Source of the DNA: Coniochaeta sp. PMI_546
Taxonomy: Eukaryota > Ascomycota > Sordariomycetes > Coniochaetales > Coniochaetaceae
Assembly: GCA_021432605.1 (NCBI GenBank)
Contig: MU271143.1
Coordinates: forward strand, 4,260,763 to 4,324,762
DNA length: 64,000 nt
Reading direction: 5' to 3'
Below are positions 23,261-34,539 of this stretch, one piece after another; position 1 is the stretch's first letter; every line of letters begins with the position of its first letter. The notes below the pieces were generated by a model. That model was not told the DNA's origin and did not search any database. It was given only the letters and a program-made list of their open reading frames with translations. Position numbers and translations under genes: made by a program.

Positions 23261-24574
23261 AGCCGATCAGCAGGGACAGATAACAAGACAACGGCCCCTG
23301 TCAAGAGCATACTTTACTTGTTTTTTCGTGAATGGAAATGCAAATATGATCCCGAAAATCTCTGCTTCTCATAGGTTTTGACGTAGACGGGTTCTCTCCC
23401 GGGATATATGCGTGCGCAAACACGTAACAATATCACCCTAACTACTTCTTGGGCCTTGGAAAGTATTTATAACGACGACGTAGATCACGCTCATGAGCAG
23501 ATATATCCGATGCCTTTAGCCAATGGTTGATGAATATCAACTCAACTTGAACATGCAATTTGGAAAACAATCACGACAAGACTCCGCTTATCGAGTTAGG
23601 TGAGATGGTGCTGATGTCATGGAGTACTTGGCTAATGGGTGTGCTGGTAGTGGCTCAAGTGGTTAGTGCCACATACGTCTTAGTGGCGAAGGACTTAAGG
23701 TTCGTTCTGCTGACGCATTCGTGCCAAGGGCTTACCACCGATACTAGTCGGATCGCGAGCATAAGACTCGGCGATATTCTACTCCGGCACTGTTAACGCC
23801 GTGCTACGGCTATAGCCTTTAATCGAGCAGAGACTTTGCTCGGTCGATCTCGTAATCTCTAAGGTCAACACACACCCCATCTCCGTGGGCCGTCAAATTA
23901 GTGACATCGTCTGTCGACCGAAACCTAACGGAGCTAGAAGTCAGTAGCACGCAGAAGGCATCTATGTCTGATGTGGACCGAGTAATACTAATCAGTAACA
24001 AATACATTGGGCAACTTGTTTGTAATCAAGAAAGTCAAGTACTACTAACTCAGAGATTACTTGAAAGTTACACTTACTACATGTTAAACTTAACAAGGGA
24101 GTGCCTAATGAATGTCAGCTGACAATGTAACTAGACCCAAAGCGGTGTACTTTGTTGTCTTGACTTAAGCTTGTGATAGACACACGGCCTTGGACCATTT
24201 AAGCCATTCCTCTAAAATGTAGGTCTGAAGTCCAATAGTCATGCTACGTCTTGGCAGATACGTAGTATGTCTCTGCCTTATGAGTCATATATGAACGGTG
24301 ACCTATTTGTCATCGACAACCGCATGCCGAAGAACAGATCGAGCAATCACTGCTTGATTAACCTACCCACATTGTAGCGTAAGCCGGACCAGTGAGCTGA
24401 CGGGAGAGCTAAGAGAAGCGCTGACAGGAAAGCTAGTCTGGCAGAGCTGATGTTATTACGTTGATACATCTGTACTGCTCGCGTCCATCTATAAGAATCT
24501 TGCGGCGCCCTGGGTGTCAACCTCGAAATCAGGACCGATCACTTACCTTGCCCAAAAAAAAAAAAAAAATCAGG
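23261..24574. other. Gene-free 1.3-kb region ending in an A16 tract
   Basis: No supported coding exon. A run of 16 adenines at 24554-24569 lies 5 nt before the start codon of the next gene and is probably in its 5' untranslated leader or core promoter. No RNA gene recognised. Confidence 0.5.
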
Positions 24575-26635
24575 ATGGCATCTCCGACTCAGATTTCCAG
24601 CGGCACTTCGAAGGAGACACTGCAGGACCCAGAGCAGTACCACGAACAGCAAGAGGAGAAGAAGACGCTCGAAACGAAACCAGCGCCAGCCAACCACACA
24701 GGTGCCTCAGATAGTCCACAAGAAGTTAGTGACATCGAAGCCAATGAAGCCGCTACAACCGAGGCTCCGGCAAGAGACATGTCCACGTTCAAGGTAGTTA
24801 CGCTGTCCGCGATTAGTAAAAAGTCGAATGTTAATGATCGTGGCATTACAGTGGATCTTCATCCTACTAGCAATATATATTTCCGCTTGGCTATACGGTC
24901 TTGATACCACAATCGCTGCTGACGTTCAAGGCACTGTACTCCAAAGGTTTGGGCAGCCTGAGAAGCTGGCTTGGATTGGCGTTGGCTTTCCACTAGGGAG
25001 CATCGCCATCATTCTCTCACTGTAAGCAAAAACCTCTGCCTTAACCCTATGAGAGATGGTTTCAGCCTTGTTAACCTTGTGGCTATTGTTATTCAGCGGC
25101 AAAGCATATGGCATCTTCGACATGAAATGGCTCTATGTCGCGAGCCTTATATTGTTTGAGGGTGGCAGTGCCCTCTGTGGCGGTGCACCGACTATGGATG
25201 TAAATGCACCTTGAAGCTCTCTTCAACATACCTCTAGCATCTAACGACGTTCTTCTAGGCTTTGATCGTTGGGAGAGTGATTGCTGGTGCTGGTGGAGCT
25301 GGCATGTACCTCGGGTCAGTACCGCCCGGCCATACCATTCTATCACAGCTGAACTAACTTTTCACAGAGCACTGAACATTTTAACCGGACTTACCACGGA
25401 ACGCGAGCGGCCCGTTTACATGGCGTTGCTCGGTGTCTGCTGGGGTATCGGAACCATACTAGGTCCGGTAATTGGAGGCGCATTCGCAGGAAGCTCAGCG
25501 ACCTGGCGTTGGGTGAGTGCTCTAGTGTATCTTAACCACCAGCGACACTGACAATGAGCAGGCATTCTATATCAACCTTGTTATCTGTGGAGTATTTGCG
25601 CCTGTCTATCTTTTCCTCATCCCATCTATGAATCCACAGCCGACTCGAAGCATGATGCAAAAACTGAAAGAGATCGACTGGATCGGTAGCATTTTGAACG
25701 CCGCCATCTATGCCACCTGGGTACTGGCTCTCACATTTGGTGGTGCACAGTGGCCTTGGAGCGATGGTCGAACTATCGCTTGCTTTGTGGTTTGTGGCGT
25801 CCTTATAATTGTTTTTGGACTGCAGCAGCGGTTCAAGATCGGCACCAGCTTTGAACAGCGAATTTTCCCGGCGGGTTTCCTGACATCACTATCCCTGTTG
25901 CTGCAGTATTTCACAACGGCGTGTACTGCAACCGCTCTCTTCGTCCCAATTTACTATATTCCGATCTTTTTCCAGTTCACTAGGGATGATGGCGCCCTCA
26001 AAGCTGCAGTCCGCCTTCTTCCGTTCATTGTCGTCACTATCTTCTGCGTCATGCTCAATGGGGCACTGATGCCGCAGATCGGATACTACAAGCCATGGTA
26101 CACGGTATCCGGAGCGTTCATACTGATTGGGGGTGCCTTGATGTTCACAGTCGATTCTGACACATCGCCAGCCAGGGTCTACGGGTATAGTGTCCTAATC
26201 GCCATCGGGACGGGTGTGTCTGCACAATCCGCGTACTCTGTTGTACCCATCAAAGTAGCCATGGACCCACGTTACGGCCCGCGGATGATTCCTGACGCCA
26301 TTTCGTTCATCAACATGGCGCAGATCGGGTCCATCGTCCACGCTTTGGCTATCTCCGGCACCGTCTTCCAGAATCTAGCATTTCAGAATCTCCAGCACGC
26401 GTTGGCAGGCAGGGGCTTTACAGATGCCCAGCTACACGGTGCAATTTCTGGTGCGCAAAGCCAGGTTATCTCTAATGCGGGCGAGGAAGTCAGGGCACTG
26501 GCCGTAGCGGCTATTGTCAAAGCTATGGATCGGGTTTATATTCTGGTCATCGTTGCTGGCGCTTTCTGCTTCCTTGCGTCGCTACCGATGAAGTGGGAGA
26601 AGTTGTTCATGAAGATGTCTGCTGGTGGAGGTTAG
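24575..26635 (+). CDS. MFS drug/toxin efflux pump, DHA2 (14-TMS) family
   Basis: 588-aa protein in six exons: 24575-24793, 24852-25021, 25097-25199, 25259-25314, 25368-25512 and 25562-26635, all GT-AG and in frame. A long hydrophilic Glu/Ala-rich N-terminus (about 70 residues) precedes the first span, where WLYGLDTTIAADVQ carries the LDTTI motif of fungal 14-span multidrug and toxin pumps (GliA/ToxA type). Further marks are GRVIAGAGGAGMYLG and GVCWGIGTILGPVIGGAF (the antiporter motif C region of helix 5). Adjacent genes give no biosynthetic cluster, so the exported compound is unknown. Confidence 0.92.
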
Positions 26636-26757
26636 ATTTGAGCTTGACCGGAAAGTGCTCCACACAGCAGATGCGCAATATCTGCAAGGCAATTCAAGTT
26701 TGGGAAATGTTGGTCACGGACGATAGATCTAGATTAAAATGTGCAAGCACGGGGTTG

Positions 26758-28101
26758 TCATCGCGTTGACGTCGCTGAAGCTACGACTTTCTGCTTCTCC
26801 GGCATTCTCTCGTTTACTATGGGCAGCAACTGCATCTTCGGCTGCGGGCGGCTGTTGTAGAGATACATGGCCAACAAGACCACCACAGCGCCTGACGTAG
26901 ACTACTCAAGCGTTAGTAGATCATCGATCGATGAGAGTTCCTCGACGGTACGTACGTGAAACATCAGGGGCTTGCGAAATACGAGGGCGCTCGCCGCATA
27001 GGTGACGACAATGCTGAGACTTGCAGCGAAATTCTTTGCCACATTGTCAGCATACGCGATGCAGACAGCCACCACGAGTCCACCTAGCGCCTGCAATGCG
27101 ATCGTGAGCCATACTATCGGGTTGTACCCCGCAAAGAAGCCATCTCTCCATATTACGGCACCGTCTTGCCAGAGCACGCCAATGAAGAGTGCTGGAAACA
27201 AACTGAAGAGCGACAGCTGCACGTTTCGCGTCCATATTGACACAGATGTAAGCGAGTCCTTGACGAGCTTCTCAAAATAAACGCATGTCAGGCCTGAGGT
27301 CAGAGATGCCGCCAATACCGCTAGTAGGCCTTTCGAGGTATTTGACGTGGGCATGGTCGGAGCTTCGGAGAAGGCGGCGAGTCGATCCCTCCAAGTTGGC
27401 CCAGGTGACGAGGACGAGCCAGCAGAACTGGAGACCTGGAGCAGAGTCACACCGCATGTGAGGAGTATGAGGGCAAGCCATTGCCTCAAGGACACATTCT
27501 TGCCCCGCAGGATGACGCTGAAGAGAACTGTCGTCAGGATCTTGAGCTGGTAGGTGACCTGAAACGTTACAGCATCAAGGTTGCTGATTGCCACATAGAC
27601 CAGAGTGCTTTGGAGGGTGTAGAGAGCGGCCGGCACGACAAGCTTCCAGCTATCTGGGGTCAAGACGGATCGGTAGAGGAGCAAGGCGCGCTCAGACGGC
27701 TTGCTTGATCGGTAGGACTGGCGTAGACTATGGGTCTCCAGGCCTAAACTCACAAGAAGCTTCGTGATCTCTACAAATAAGACCGCTGTCGATGCTAGAT
27801 ACCGAGGTTCGGAGCCGATGGCCTTGTGGCGCGAGTAATGCATCACCTGAGATGTATCAGATTTCGCTTCAGGGGGAGGAAAGGTTATAAGGCTGAGAAC
27901 ACACCATGACCAGTGCAGAGTTTTGCACGACAAGCTGCGTGAAGTCATTAGACTTGGCACAGATAAGCTTTTTGGAACTTGCTGTGCATCGCGTACCAGA
28001 ATCAGGGAAAACCTCTGGATGGATAGATGCCGGTGTCTTGGCGAAGCTTGCACGACTGTGTGCCGGGGGAGATCGGCCTTGGAAAGTCCATTGCCAAGCA
28101 T
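26758..28101 (-). CDS. Nucleotide-sugar transporter (SLC35A/UDP-galactose or UDP-GlcNAc transporter family)
   Basis: 389-aa Golgi/ER membrane antiporter exchanging a nucleotide sugar for the monophosphate. Exons are 27997-28101, 27905-27934 (only 30 nt), 26956-27846 and 26758-26901; introns of 62, 58 and 54 bp. The splicing rebuilds RFSLILLVVQNSALVMVMHYSR in two steps, matching the first helix of the family. Further marks are VPAALYTLQSTLVYVAISNLDA, FQVTYQLKILTTVLFSV, GLTCVYFEKLVK and the final helix GAVVVLLAMYLYN, in the last exon. About ten membrane spans. It is divergent to a GPI-pathway de-N-acetylase gene, so both act in secretory-pathway glycan synthesis. Exact sugar specificity is not evident. 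Confidence 0.9.
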
Positions 28102-28796
28102 GGTAACTCCCGTGTAACAGTACTTCGAGACTCACTCGTTACACTATAGGATCGAGGAACGTAGGCGAGAGCAACGAAATCAAGCCGATTGTGTCTCAAA
28201 GAGATCAACTCCAGTCGATGGGTTTTGAAGTGCAAACCCTCGGATGAGCGGATCAACCCTAACCCATGCCAGCTCAAGATAACTGTCGTCAGGACTCGAC
28301 CGACTTCTGTGCTCGGCAGGACCAATTTCAGCTGCTCCTGCAAGCTCGAACGGACGGGATGCCCCGGACGAGTTGAAAATCCTTTAGCGAGTTCGCGAAC
28401 CGAATGTCGGACCGGTTACTGTGCGTATCCCACAAGAGTTGGGAGTGGTTTGTTATTTGCTGGCTCGCACCGTAAGCCGAGTTCATACCTTTGTGCGGCA
28501 CCGCCGAGCTGATATTCCGCGGCGCCCGTACACAGTCTCTGCCTAAAGTAAACGACACTGTGCGCGCGTTACCGCAACCCCTGCTTAGCGTCTTGCATTG
28601 CCTTAGGCACAGCGGGTACCTTAAGGTCGGTAAAGTAAGGTAAAGGTAGGTAGTGTGATTCCCAGGATCGCCAGAGGGGAGCCTACATCGCGCCTCATCA
28701 TTACCTCTCGATTCTTCTCACCGCACCACGATACTAACTACGTTTATTCACTTTGCCGAAGCTCAAAAGGAACAGTCAAATACCTACCGAACCGCG
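28102..28796. promoter_or_regulatory. Divergent promoter between nucleotide-sugar transporter and GPI12-like genes
   Basis: About 695 bp between two head-to-head starts. It contains a short tract with repeated AAGGTA-like steps near 28620-28650, and no supportable coding frame. Presumed to carry both promoters. Confidence 0.5.
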
Positions 28797-29937
28797 ATGC
28801 TGCGGAAGCTTTTCGCCACCAAGGCGACCCAACTGCTAAATAGCGTCCCCCGGCGCGCCTGGCGGTGGCTTATTCGTATCGGCGTTCTGGTACTTGTCAT
28901 TCCGCCCATCTTACAGTTGGTAATCGCGTATCTTGTCGGCAGCGATGCAAGGATATTACCACCGCAACTGCTGGCTGCCAAAAATCTATTGATCGTGACG
29001 GCGCATCCAGACGACGAGTGTCTGTTTTTCTCACCCAGCATCTTGGGGGTGCTGGACAGGAACAAACACACCACTGGCAGCTTGTTGGTCATGTCAAATG
29101 GTACGTCCCTTTTTCCAGGGCTACAGCACCGAGGGTCGTCCTCTTGTCCCCGCCATCCTCACGGCCAAGTTCCACTGAAAACTTGTCTAGGCAATAATTA
29201 TGGAATCGGTGAATTACGGACAAGCGAACTGAAAGGCTCCTGCCAGGCCTTGGGCATCAATGCCGGGAGATGTATCGCACTTGATCATCCTGCCCTGCAG
29301 GACAACCCCAAGCTTTGGTGGGACATTGATTTGATTGAAAGCATCGTTCACGAATACGTCAAGAAGTGGGACATCGACGCGGTAAGCTGCTTTTTCCTTC
29401 ATGCCAGCACCACATTCGGCTCTCCCCCCTCGGAATTGAGCTGACATGCCATCTGACTGCAGATCATCACGTTTGACGAAGGTGGGGTCTCTGGCCATAT
29501 CAACCACAGAGCGGTCAGTGCTGCTGTCAGGTAAGCAACCAATAGACATCAGCCACAGCTGTTGGTGCAGGCCATGCGCTGACCAATCTCCCCCCAGCAA
29601 TTATGCTTCAACGAGTCCCGAAGCCCCTGTGACATTCAAGCTCACAACCACTTCCCTGCTACGAAAATACACTTTTCTTGGCGATCTGCCACTAACTGCA
29701 CTACCATTCACATGGCGCATCATCGAAGCCCTCTCCTTCCCCGCAACTACCGCAGACCCAAAAGACGGTACCCGAGTACTCGTCGCAAACACTTGGCACC
29801 GTTACCTCATGGCTCGAAACGCATTTGCATCACACGACAGTCAATATACCTGGGACCGCCACTTGTACATGATTTTGAGTCGTTATGTGTGGTACAACGA
29901 CCTCAAAATGATTCACCGCTCAACTCACAAGAAATAA
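28797..29937 (+). CDS. GPI12: N-acetylglucosaminyl-phosphatidylinositol de-N-acetylase (GPI12/PIG-L family)
   Basis: 300-aa ER membrane enzyme performing the second step of GPI-anchor synthesis, deacetylating GlcNAc-PI. Exons 28797-29100, 29191-29381, 29463-29530 and 29598-29937 join in frame. One N-terminal membrane span (about residues 25-47) is followed by the catalytic LmbE-like domain: the zinc motif AHPDDE (His70-Glu74), GNNYGIGELR, ITFDEGGVSGHINH with the metal-binding His, and a C-terminal ILSRYVWYN typical of GPI12 proteins. It is divergent from a nucleotide-sugar transporter and precedes an Och1-like transferase on the same strand. The symbol reflects orthology by motif only; a second paralogue elsewhere in the genome cannot be excluded. 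Confidence 0.9.
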
Positions 29938-30454
29938 TAGCCTCTTGGCAACTTTGGTGCTTCTTTGGTAATTTCTTTGTGCGTTGGCGTGACCATCACG
30001 CGAATGGGTCCCATCCCTTGTTCGGCATTCTACGAAACCCCGAGGCTGCAAACCACGCTCGGAAGGCTCGGATAGCGTTGTTACTCGTCGGATGTATCCG
30101 TGCGTCTAGACCATTCTATTGTAAAACTGGACTACTACCGTTGTATGGCAGAGGGCATCCCTGCTGACGATTGAAAGCTTACACAGTGTAAGCATTTGGT
30201 CTAGGCATCCGAGGAACCTTCGCCTTCAGCCCAAATCCTTTCGCATTCCATCGGACCACCCACTAGCCGGCCATCGTAAACGCTGCCCCACTTGACCAGA
30301 TCGTAATATCTTGTGCCATAGGAACCATGTACTTTAACATTGCTCTTGGCACGAGCTTGATTTGGGGAAGGGGGGCATCCTTTAACCTCTGACTCCATCC
30401 TTTCCTGCTGCTTCACATTTCTTGTCGCGATCTTCTTCATGGACCGATAGCACA
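29938..30454. other. Intergenic region upstream of the Och1-like gene
   Basis: About 517 bp between two plus-strand genes, presumably holding the GPI12-like terminator and the promoter of the glycosyltransferase. Nothing else recognised. Confidence 0.5.
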
Positions 30455-31526
30455 ATGGGACTATTCCCTCTGCCGTCTGGCCGTGTGCACCGGACTCACC
30501 CTATCTTGTTGACCTGTGGCCTTGTCATCGGCTTCCTCATTCTGTGGTGCTCCCGCGCTGTGCTCTACGATACATGGACCCTTGCTGCCCTCCCTCTCGT
30601 GTGGTCCCACAACTCGGAACGATTCGTCATTTCTGCTGCGGCCGATGGGTTCGACGTCGCGTTCACGAACTACAGTCGCCAACAGCTCAGCGCCGCACCT
30701 TACGAGGACAAGATCCCCCCCATACTACATCACCTCGACTTCGGGTCGGGTGCATCAGCGCATTCAAGATGGAAAGATGCTCGGCAGAGCTGCCTCGACA
30801 TGCATCCTGGATGGGACGCATACCTCTGGACAGACGAGACAGGGGATGCCTTTGTCGCCGAACACTTCCCGGAATTACACCATATGTGGAAGACATACCA
30901 ATATCCGATTCAAAGGATAGATGCGCTGCGGTACATGGTACTATACCATTACGGAGGAGTCATTCTTGACCTGGATCTGCAGTGCAAGCGAGCTCTGGGT
31001 CCGCTGCGGCGGTTCGACTTTGTTGCCCCGGCAGCACACCCGCAAGGATTCTCTATTGGTTTTATGATGGCCAGCAAGCAAAACGAATTCGTTGGGAAGC
31101 TTGTGTCAAACCTGATGAGATACAACAGGCATTGGCTTGGGCTGCCGTATCCGACTGTGATGTTCAGCACCGGCTGTCATTTTGCCTCGTGAGTTGCCGT
31201 ACCAGTGTTACTCGTTGCCCAACCAACCCACAATTGCTAATGCGTGTCATGACAGTACGATTCACTCCTTACAGCGCGATAGATCCGAGTTTAAGATCCT
31301 GTCTGGCCCTCAAGATAATGCTAAGATGCACAGGCTTAATGGTCATGTGTCTACGCCACTCTTCAACCATCTGGGCAGCTCATCGTGGCATTCATATGAT
31401 GCTGCCATGATCGTTTCTCTCGGGAGGTTTAGAAGGTGGCGTGCCACTGTATTCTTTATAAGTGGCGTATGTATCGCAGTATTTCTAATGCGAAAGACAA
31501 AGCGACGATATTTTATTAAAGGTTAA
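30455..31526 (+). CDS. Och1/GT32-type glycosyltransferase, single-pass Golgi membrane protein
   Basis: 334-aa protein in two exons, 30455-31188 and 31256-31526, with a 67-bp GTGAGT...ACAG intron. A short cytosolic leader and one signal anchor (about residues 13-45) are followed by a DXD-type catalytic domain: KIPPILHHLDFG, then SCLDMHPGWDAYLWTDE, RIDALRYMVLYHYGGVILDLDLQC with the DLD metal/nucleotide-sugar site, and SIGFMMASKQNEFV. The C-terminus contains a second hydrophobic stretch (FFISGVCIAVFLM) and a basic tail. The closest group is the inositol-phosphorylceramide mannosyltransferase/alpha-1,6-mannosyltransferase class. The ATG at 30455 is the first in frame; upstream in-frame codons contain no other ATG. 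Confidence 0.9.
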
Positions 31527-33660
31527 TATAGAAACTTATAAATAATACTAATACATTTAAACACAAGAAAGTATACGATAAGCCTCTCTTGGACCCCTAT
31601 CAGCCTATAGACTAAGAACCCGACATTTGAAAAGCTTGGCTAGTTCGAGCACCTATATGTGCAGATGTTAGTGGGTTCGCATCACCCGGCGCTCTTTCTA
31701 CATGTCTCTTCCTCGACCGATCTGTAGGTCCAGCTGTTGTTTCGGCGCGGCAAGCGCAAGTGAGAGCAGGGACTCCGGTCTAAATAATAGATACCGTTTT
31801 ATCGTCGGGATAGTTCTACACCTGCCGAGCGATGACCTTAAAAAAAGAAAGAGACGGAAGAAAAGGGTTGTACTAGACTAGATGTTTGCGGAGAAAGTCT
31901 CTCGATGGGCGGCTCGGCTGGTCTTCGTAGCTTGATCACAAACGAAGTCAGGGTGCGGCAATCTGTTCAGAATACCTTACAACCGGTCTATAACGTGACG
32001 CGTCTTAACCATGATTATAGGGACTCAGAAGCTACCCTGCCTTATGCTAGGTTAATTACCAAGCATTAAATACTAGGTTGAATCATACTTCTACGTTTAC
32101 TTGGTCTGGTCGTTGTGGTTGTACTCGCTGTAAAAATAATACTCGCTGGCGATGAGGAACACAAAACTCTGGGATACTTTCTAGCACCCCTGATATTACA
32201 GAGAGAAAGAAGAAGAATATTCCCCGTGATTGGGCTTTGTGTTCGATCGCCATGGATGGACCTAGCACCTGTCTCCAGCCAATATGCCTCCACCACTTCA
32301 TTGATTTGTGCACTCCGCTCATTTTTATAACGAACACACTTTACCTCCGTAGATCGCAAATATAATAATGACCAATGCGAGGAGAAGCTGTGAGCTAATA
32401 GGTGAGAGAACAAAATCAACAGACGTCTCGATTATGACGGGGGCAGAAGTGCGAAGTCAAAACATAATCGGATGGAGTGGACGAAGTGGTCTTGGTAGGT
32501 GTCATGGTGGGCTACAGATCGACCCAAGCCATGCCGACTTGGTTCGGCAGCTCCTCTAACACGCTGCCGGGTTCTGAACTCCACGCCATCGGTTGTGTTC
32601 AGCTACCGATGCTGGCCGTCACGATACTGTTGCATATGTCGCTCCTCTTGACTGCGAAAGGTTTAAGCGTTCAGGGGCTCGGGATGAAGCGGCGCACCAT
32701 GGTCGGGAGATGCAGCCTAGAGTTATTAGCGGGTAAGAGCTACACCGTGTCGATGGTTTGGCTGAGCAACACAAATAAGCGCGCGTTTCTAGACTTGAGA
32801 CCGCAAGTGTTGTTCGCGCACTTTGTGCATGTGGGTGTGGACGTGCTAGGGATGGTGCCAGTGATAGAGCATGCCGTCGACGCCGGCTTTATAAGGGCAA
32901 CGGAACCGAACTTTCTGTCTAAGAAGGAAGAAACAGGAATGTAAGAGTGGGCAGCGCGATGGCACGAGGTCGCAGCTAGAAGGAATAGCAAGATTTGACT
33001 CAAGACAACTTGAATGTTTACCGTCGAATCGGGCGTAAAAGCGACATTGTCGGTGTCCTACCTTTAACAAGAAGTTTGTGTTGGTTAGCACAGCTCCTGC
33101 TGCTCTTGGTGCCCCTGCTTCCAAAATACCTTGCAACCTCGCCGGCTGAAGCTGCATTAGTTACGTAAACAAACCCTAGGGGTTTCGTTAACTTCTGCTG
33201 CCTCTGTCTCCGTTGCTCTATAGTGAATCGGTGCTGTTAAGGTGGTACGCCCCTTTAGATTACCCTTTACCCGCGTTGTTAACCTATAACGACGGATTTA
33301 TATAACTAAGCTCCTAGGTAACATTTGTGTAACATATACCGTATAAGTAAGAACTAATACTCAGTTTCAAGTGTAATTTTATAGGTATTGAATCCCAAAT
33401 AAAATATTGATGTCATGATGTCTTCTTAATCTGAGGCCCAGTCCTAGTTCTAACTCCGCCTTCTATAGAGATATGACGACCAACACGACAACTATCTTAT
33501 TTTGATCCCCTAATCGCAATCTGCGTTTGGAACTGCAACCTTTGAGCAAACCATTACGAGGGAAAGCTTGCGCAGAAACGAAAGGTGAAAAAGAACTATA
33601 AAATCCAGTTGGTTCTGGTCTTTGAGACTCTCGACAGCTCCAACATAATTAACAAGCAGA
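31527..33660. other. Gene-free 2.1-kb region
   Basis: No supported gene. Frames of 60-155 codons around 32.0-33.1 kb overlap on both strands without family similarity. The part after 33,150 is moderately AT-rich. No tRNA could be folded convincingly, including around 31,630-31,690, where a loop resembling GGTTCGC occurs. Confidence 0.5.
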
Positions 33661-34008
33661 AACCTTAACCAGACCTGGCGCGACGTTGTCTTTAAACAGT
33701 ACGAAGAAGATCATGCGGTTGACGTCCCCTTCCCTGTCCGCTACTTAATCAACGCCCTACAGTGGAAGAAAGACATCTTCATCGAGATTCCCACTAAGAT
33801 CGACGTGCCTGTCTTCCGTCAAGCCGTCCTTCACTTCGCCAGCACAAGACGCCTTGCAGACGACCCGGCATACGAAGACGACATTAATAAAGTCCGAGCA
33901 CGCGTTTCACGTTCCGGTCTATCTTCCTCTGCTCAAGGCAGTGATGATGCTCCTCCGCAAGATAACACTGACCAGCCTGAGCCTGGTGCTGCTGGCAAGA
34001 GCGGCTAA
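33661..34008 (+). pseudogene. Relic of a larger protein, possibly a DUF3435-type fragment
   Basis: An open stretch of about 115 codons with no start reads through TWRDVVFKQYEEDHAV, YLINALQWKKDIFIE and KIDVPVFRQA. The Trp-Lys followed by PVFRQ pattern reminds me of the DUF3435 (tyrosine-recombinase-like, transposon-associated) proteins of filamentous fungi, but the match is short and from memory of pattern only. No downstream continuation fits that family, so it would be a broken remnant. Alternatively it is a chance frame. Confidence 0.3.
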
Positions 34009-34126
34009 TGCTTGGGATTTTACCATCTACGGTGACAGCAAATGCGAGACAACGCCGACGGCCCATTTTTGGGAAAGTGGTAATAAAGGTACTTGCCCCT
34101 TTCCACTAAGATCGACTTTTGAGTAG
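33944..34126 (+). CDS. Putative small secreted protein, 60 aa
   Basis: From tandem ATGs at 33944/33947 the frame encodes a textbook signal peptide: a basic start, a Leu/Ser-rich core and ARAANA before an expected cleavage ahead of WDFTIYG. The mature part has about 37 residues and two cysteines (DSKCETTP and KGTCPF). WDFTIYGDSKC resembles starts of fungal small secreted proteins. A GT donor after GNKG (34089) might have led to more exons, but no in-frame acceptor follows, so the gene may be truncated. It overlaps the preceding relic in another frame. Could be a decayed effector-like gene. Confidence 0.4.
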   Translation: MMLLRKITLTSLSLVLLARAANAWDFTIYGDSKCETTPTAHFWESGNKGTCPFPLRSTFE

Positions 34127-34539
34127 AATCATGAGACTCGTCAAACTATACCAACTTTCTACCCCTGGCATGGTAGTCTAGTAAAAAACAACCGAGGTAC
34201 AAGTGATTCGCCCGCTCGTAATATTTAGGTGCGTGCCTGTCACATCCACCGCCTGCATGATGCTGATAACGGTGACAGGGAAAAATAGTACATACTCGTC
34301 AAGCTAACGTTTCCTCCTGCCCTCCGGGAAATGGAGTCGGTCTTTCAGATTTGAGCAACGAAACAAAGCCTATAGAGCTAGGATCGTGACTACTGTGTCA
34401 TGTTCAGAGGATTCGAGCATCGTATCCGTACCGCCGAAGCGCATTGTCAACGCGACATCCAGTGTCATGTGAGCGGACGATATCTGTCGAGTTAATGCTG
34501 GTAAAGCGTATGGTCCGTGGTTCATGGCAGAACGTTGCT
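34127..34539. other. Intergenic region 3' of the 34.5-kb regulator
   Basis: About 413 bp with no supported gene, presumably including the 3' UTR of the minus-strand regulator that begins at 36913. Confidence 0.45.

Noticed and set aside
31630-31690. Sequence with a GGTTCGC-like loop resembling a tRNA T-arm
   Set aside because: No matching acceptor stem, anticodon arm or D-arm could be paired.
32477-33157. Overlapping plus (155 codons) and minus (103 codons) frames
   Set aside because: Neither shows a known motif; the hydrophobic minus-strand start uses no ATG, so the apparent signal peptide is not supported.
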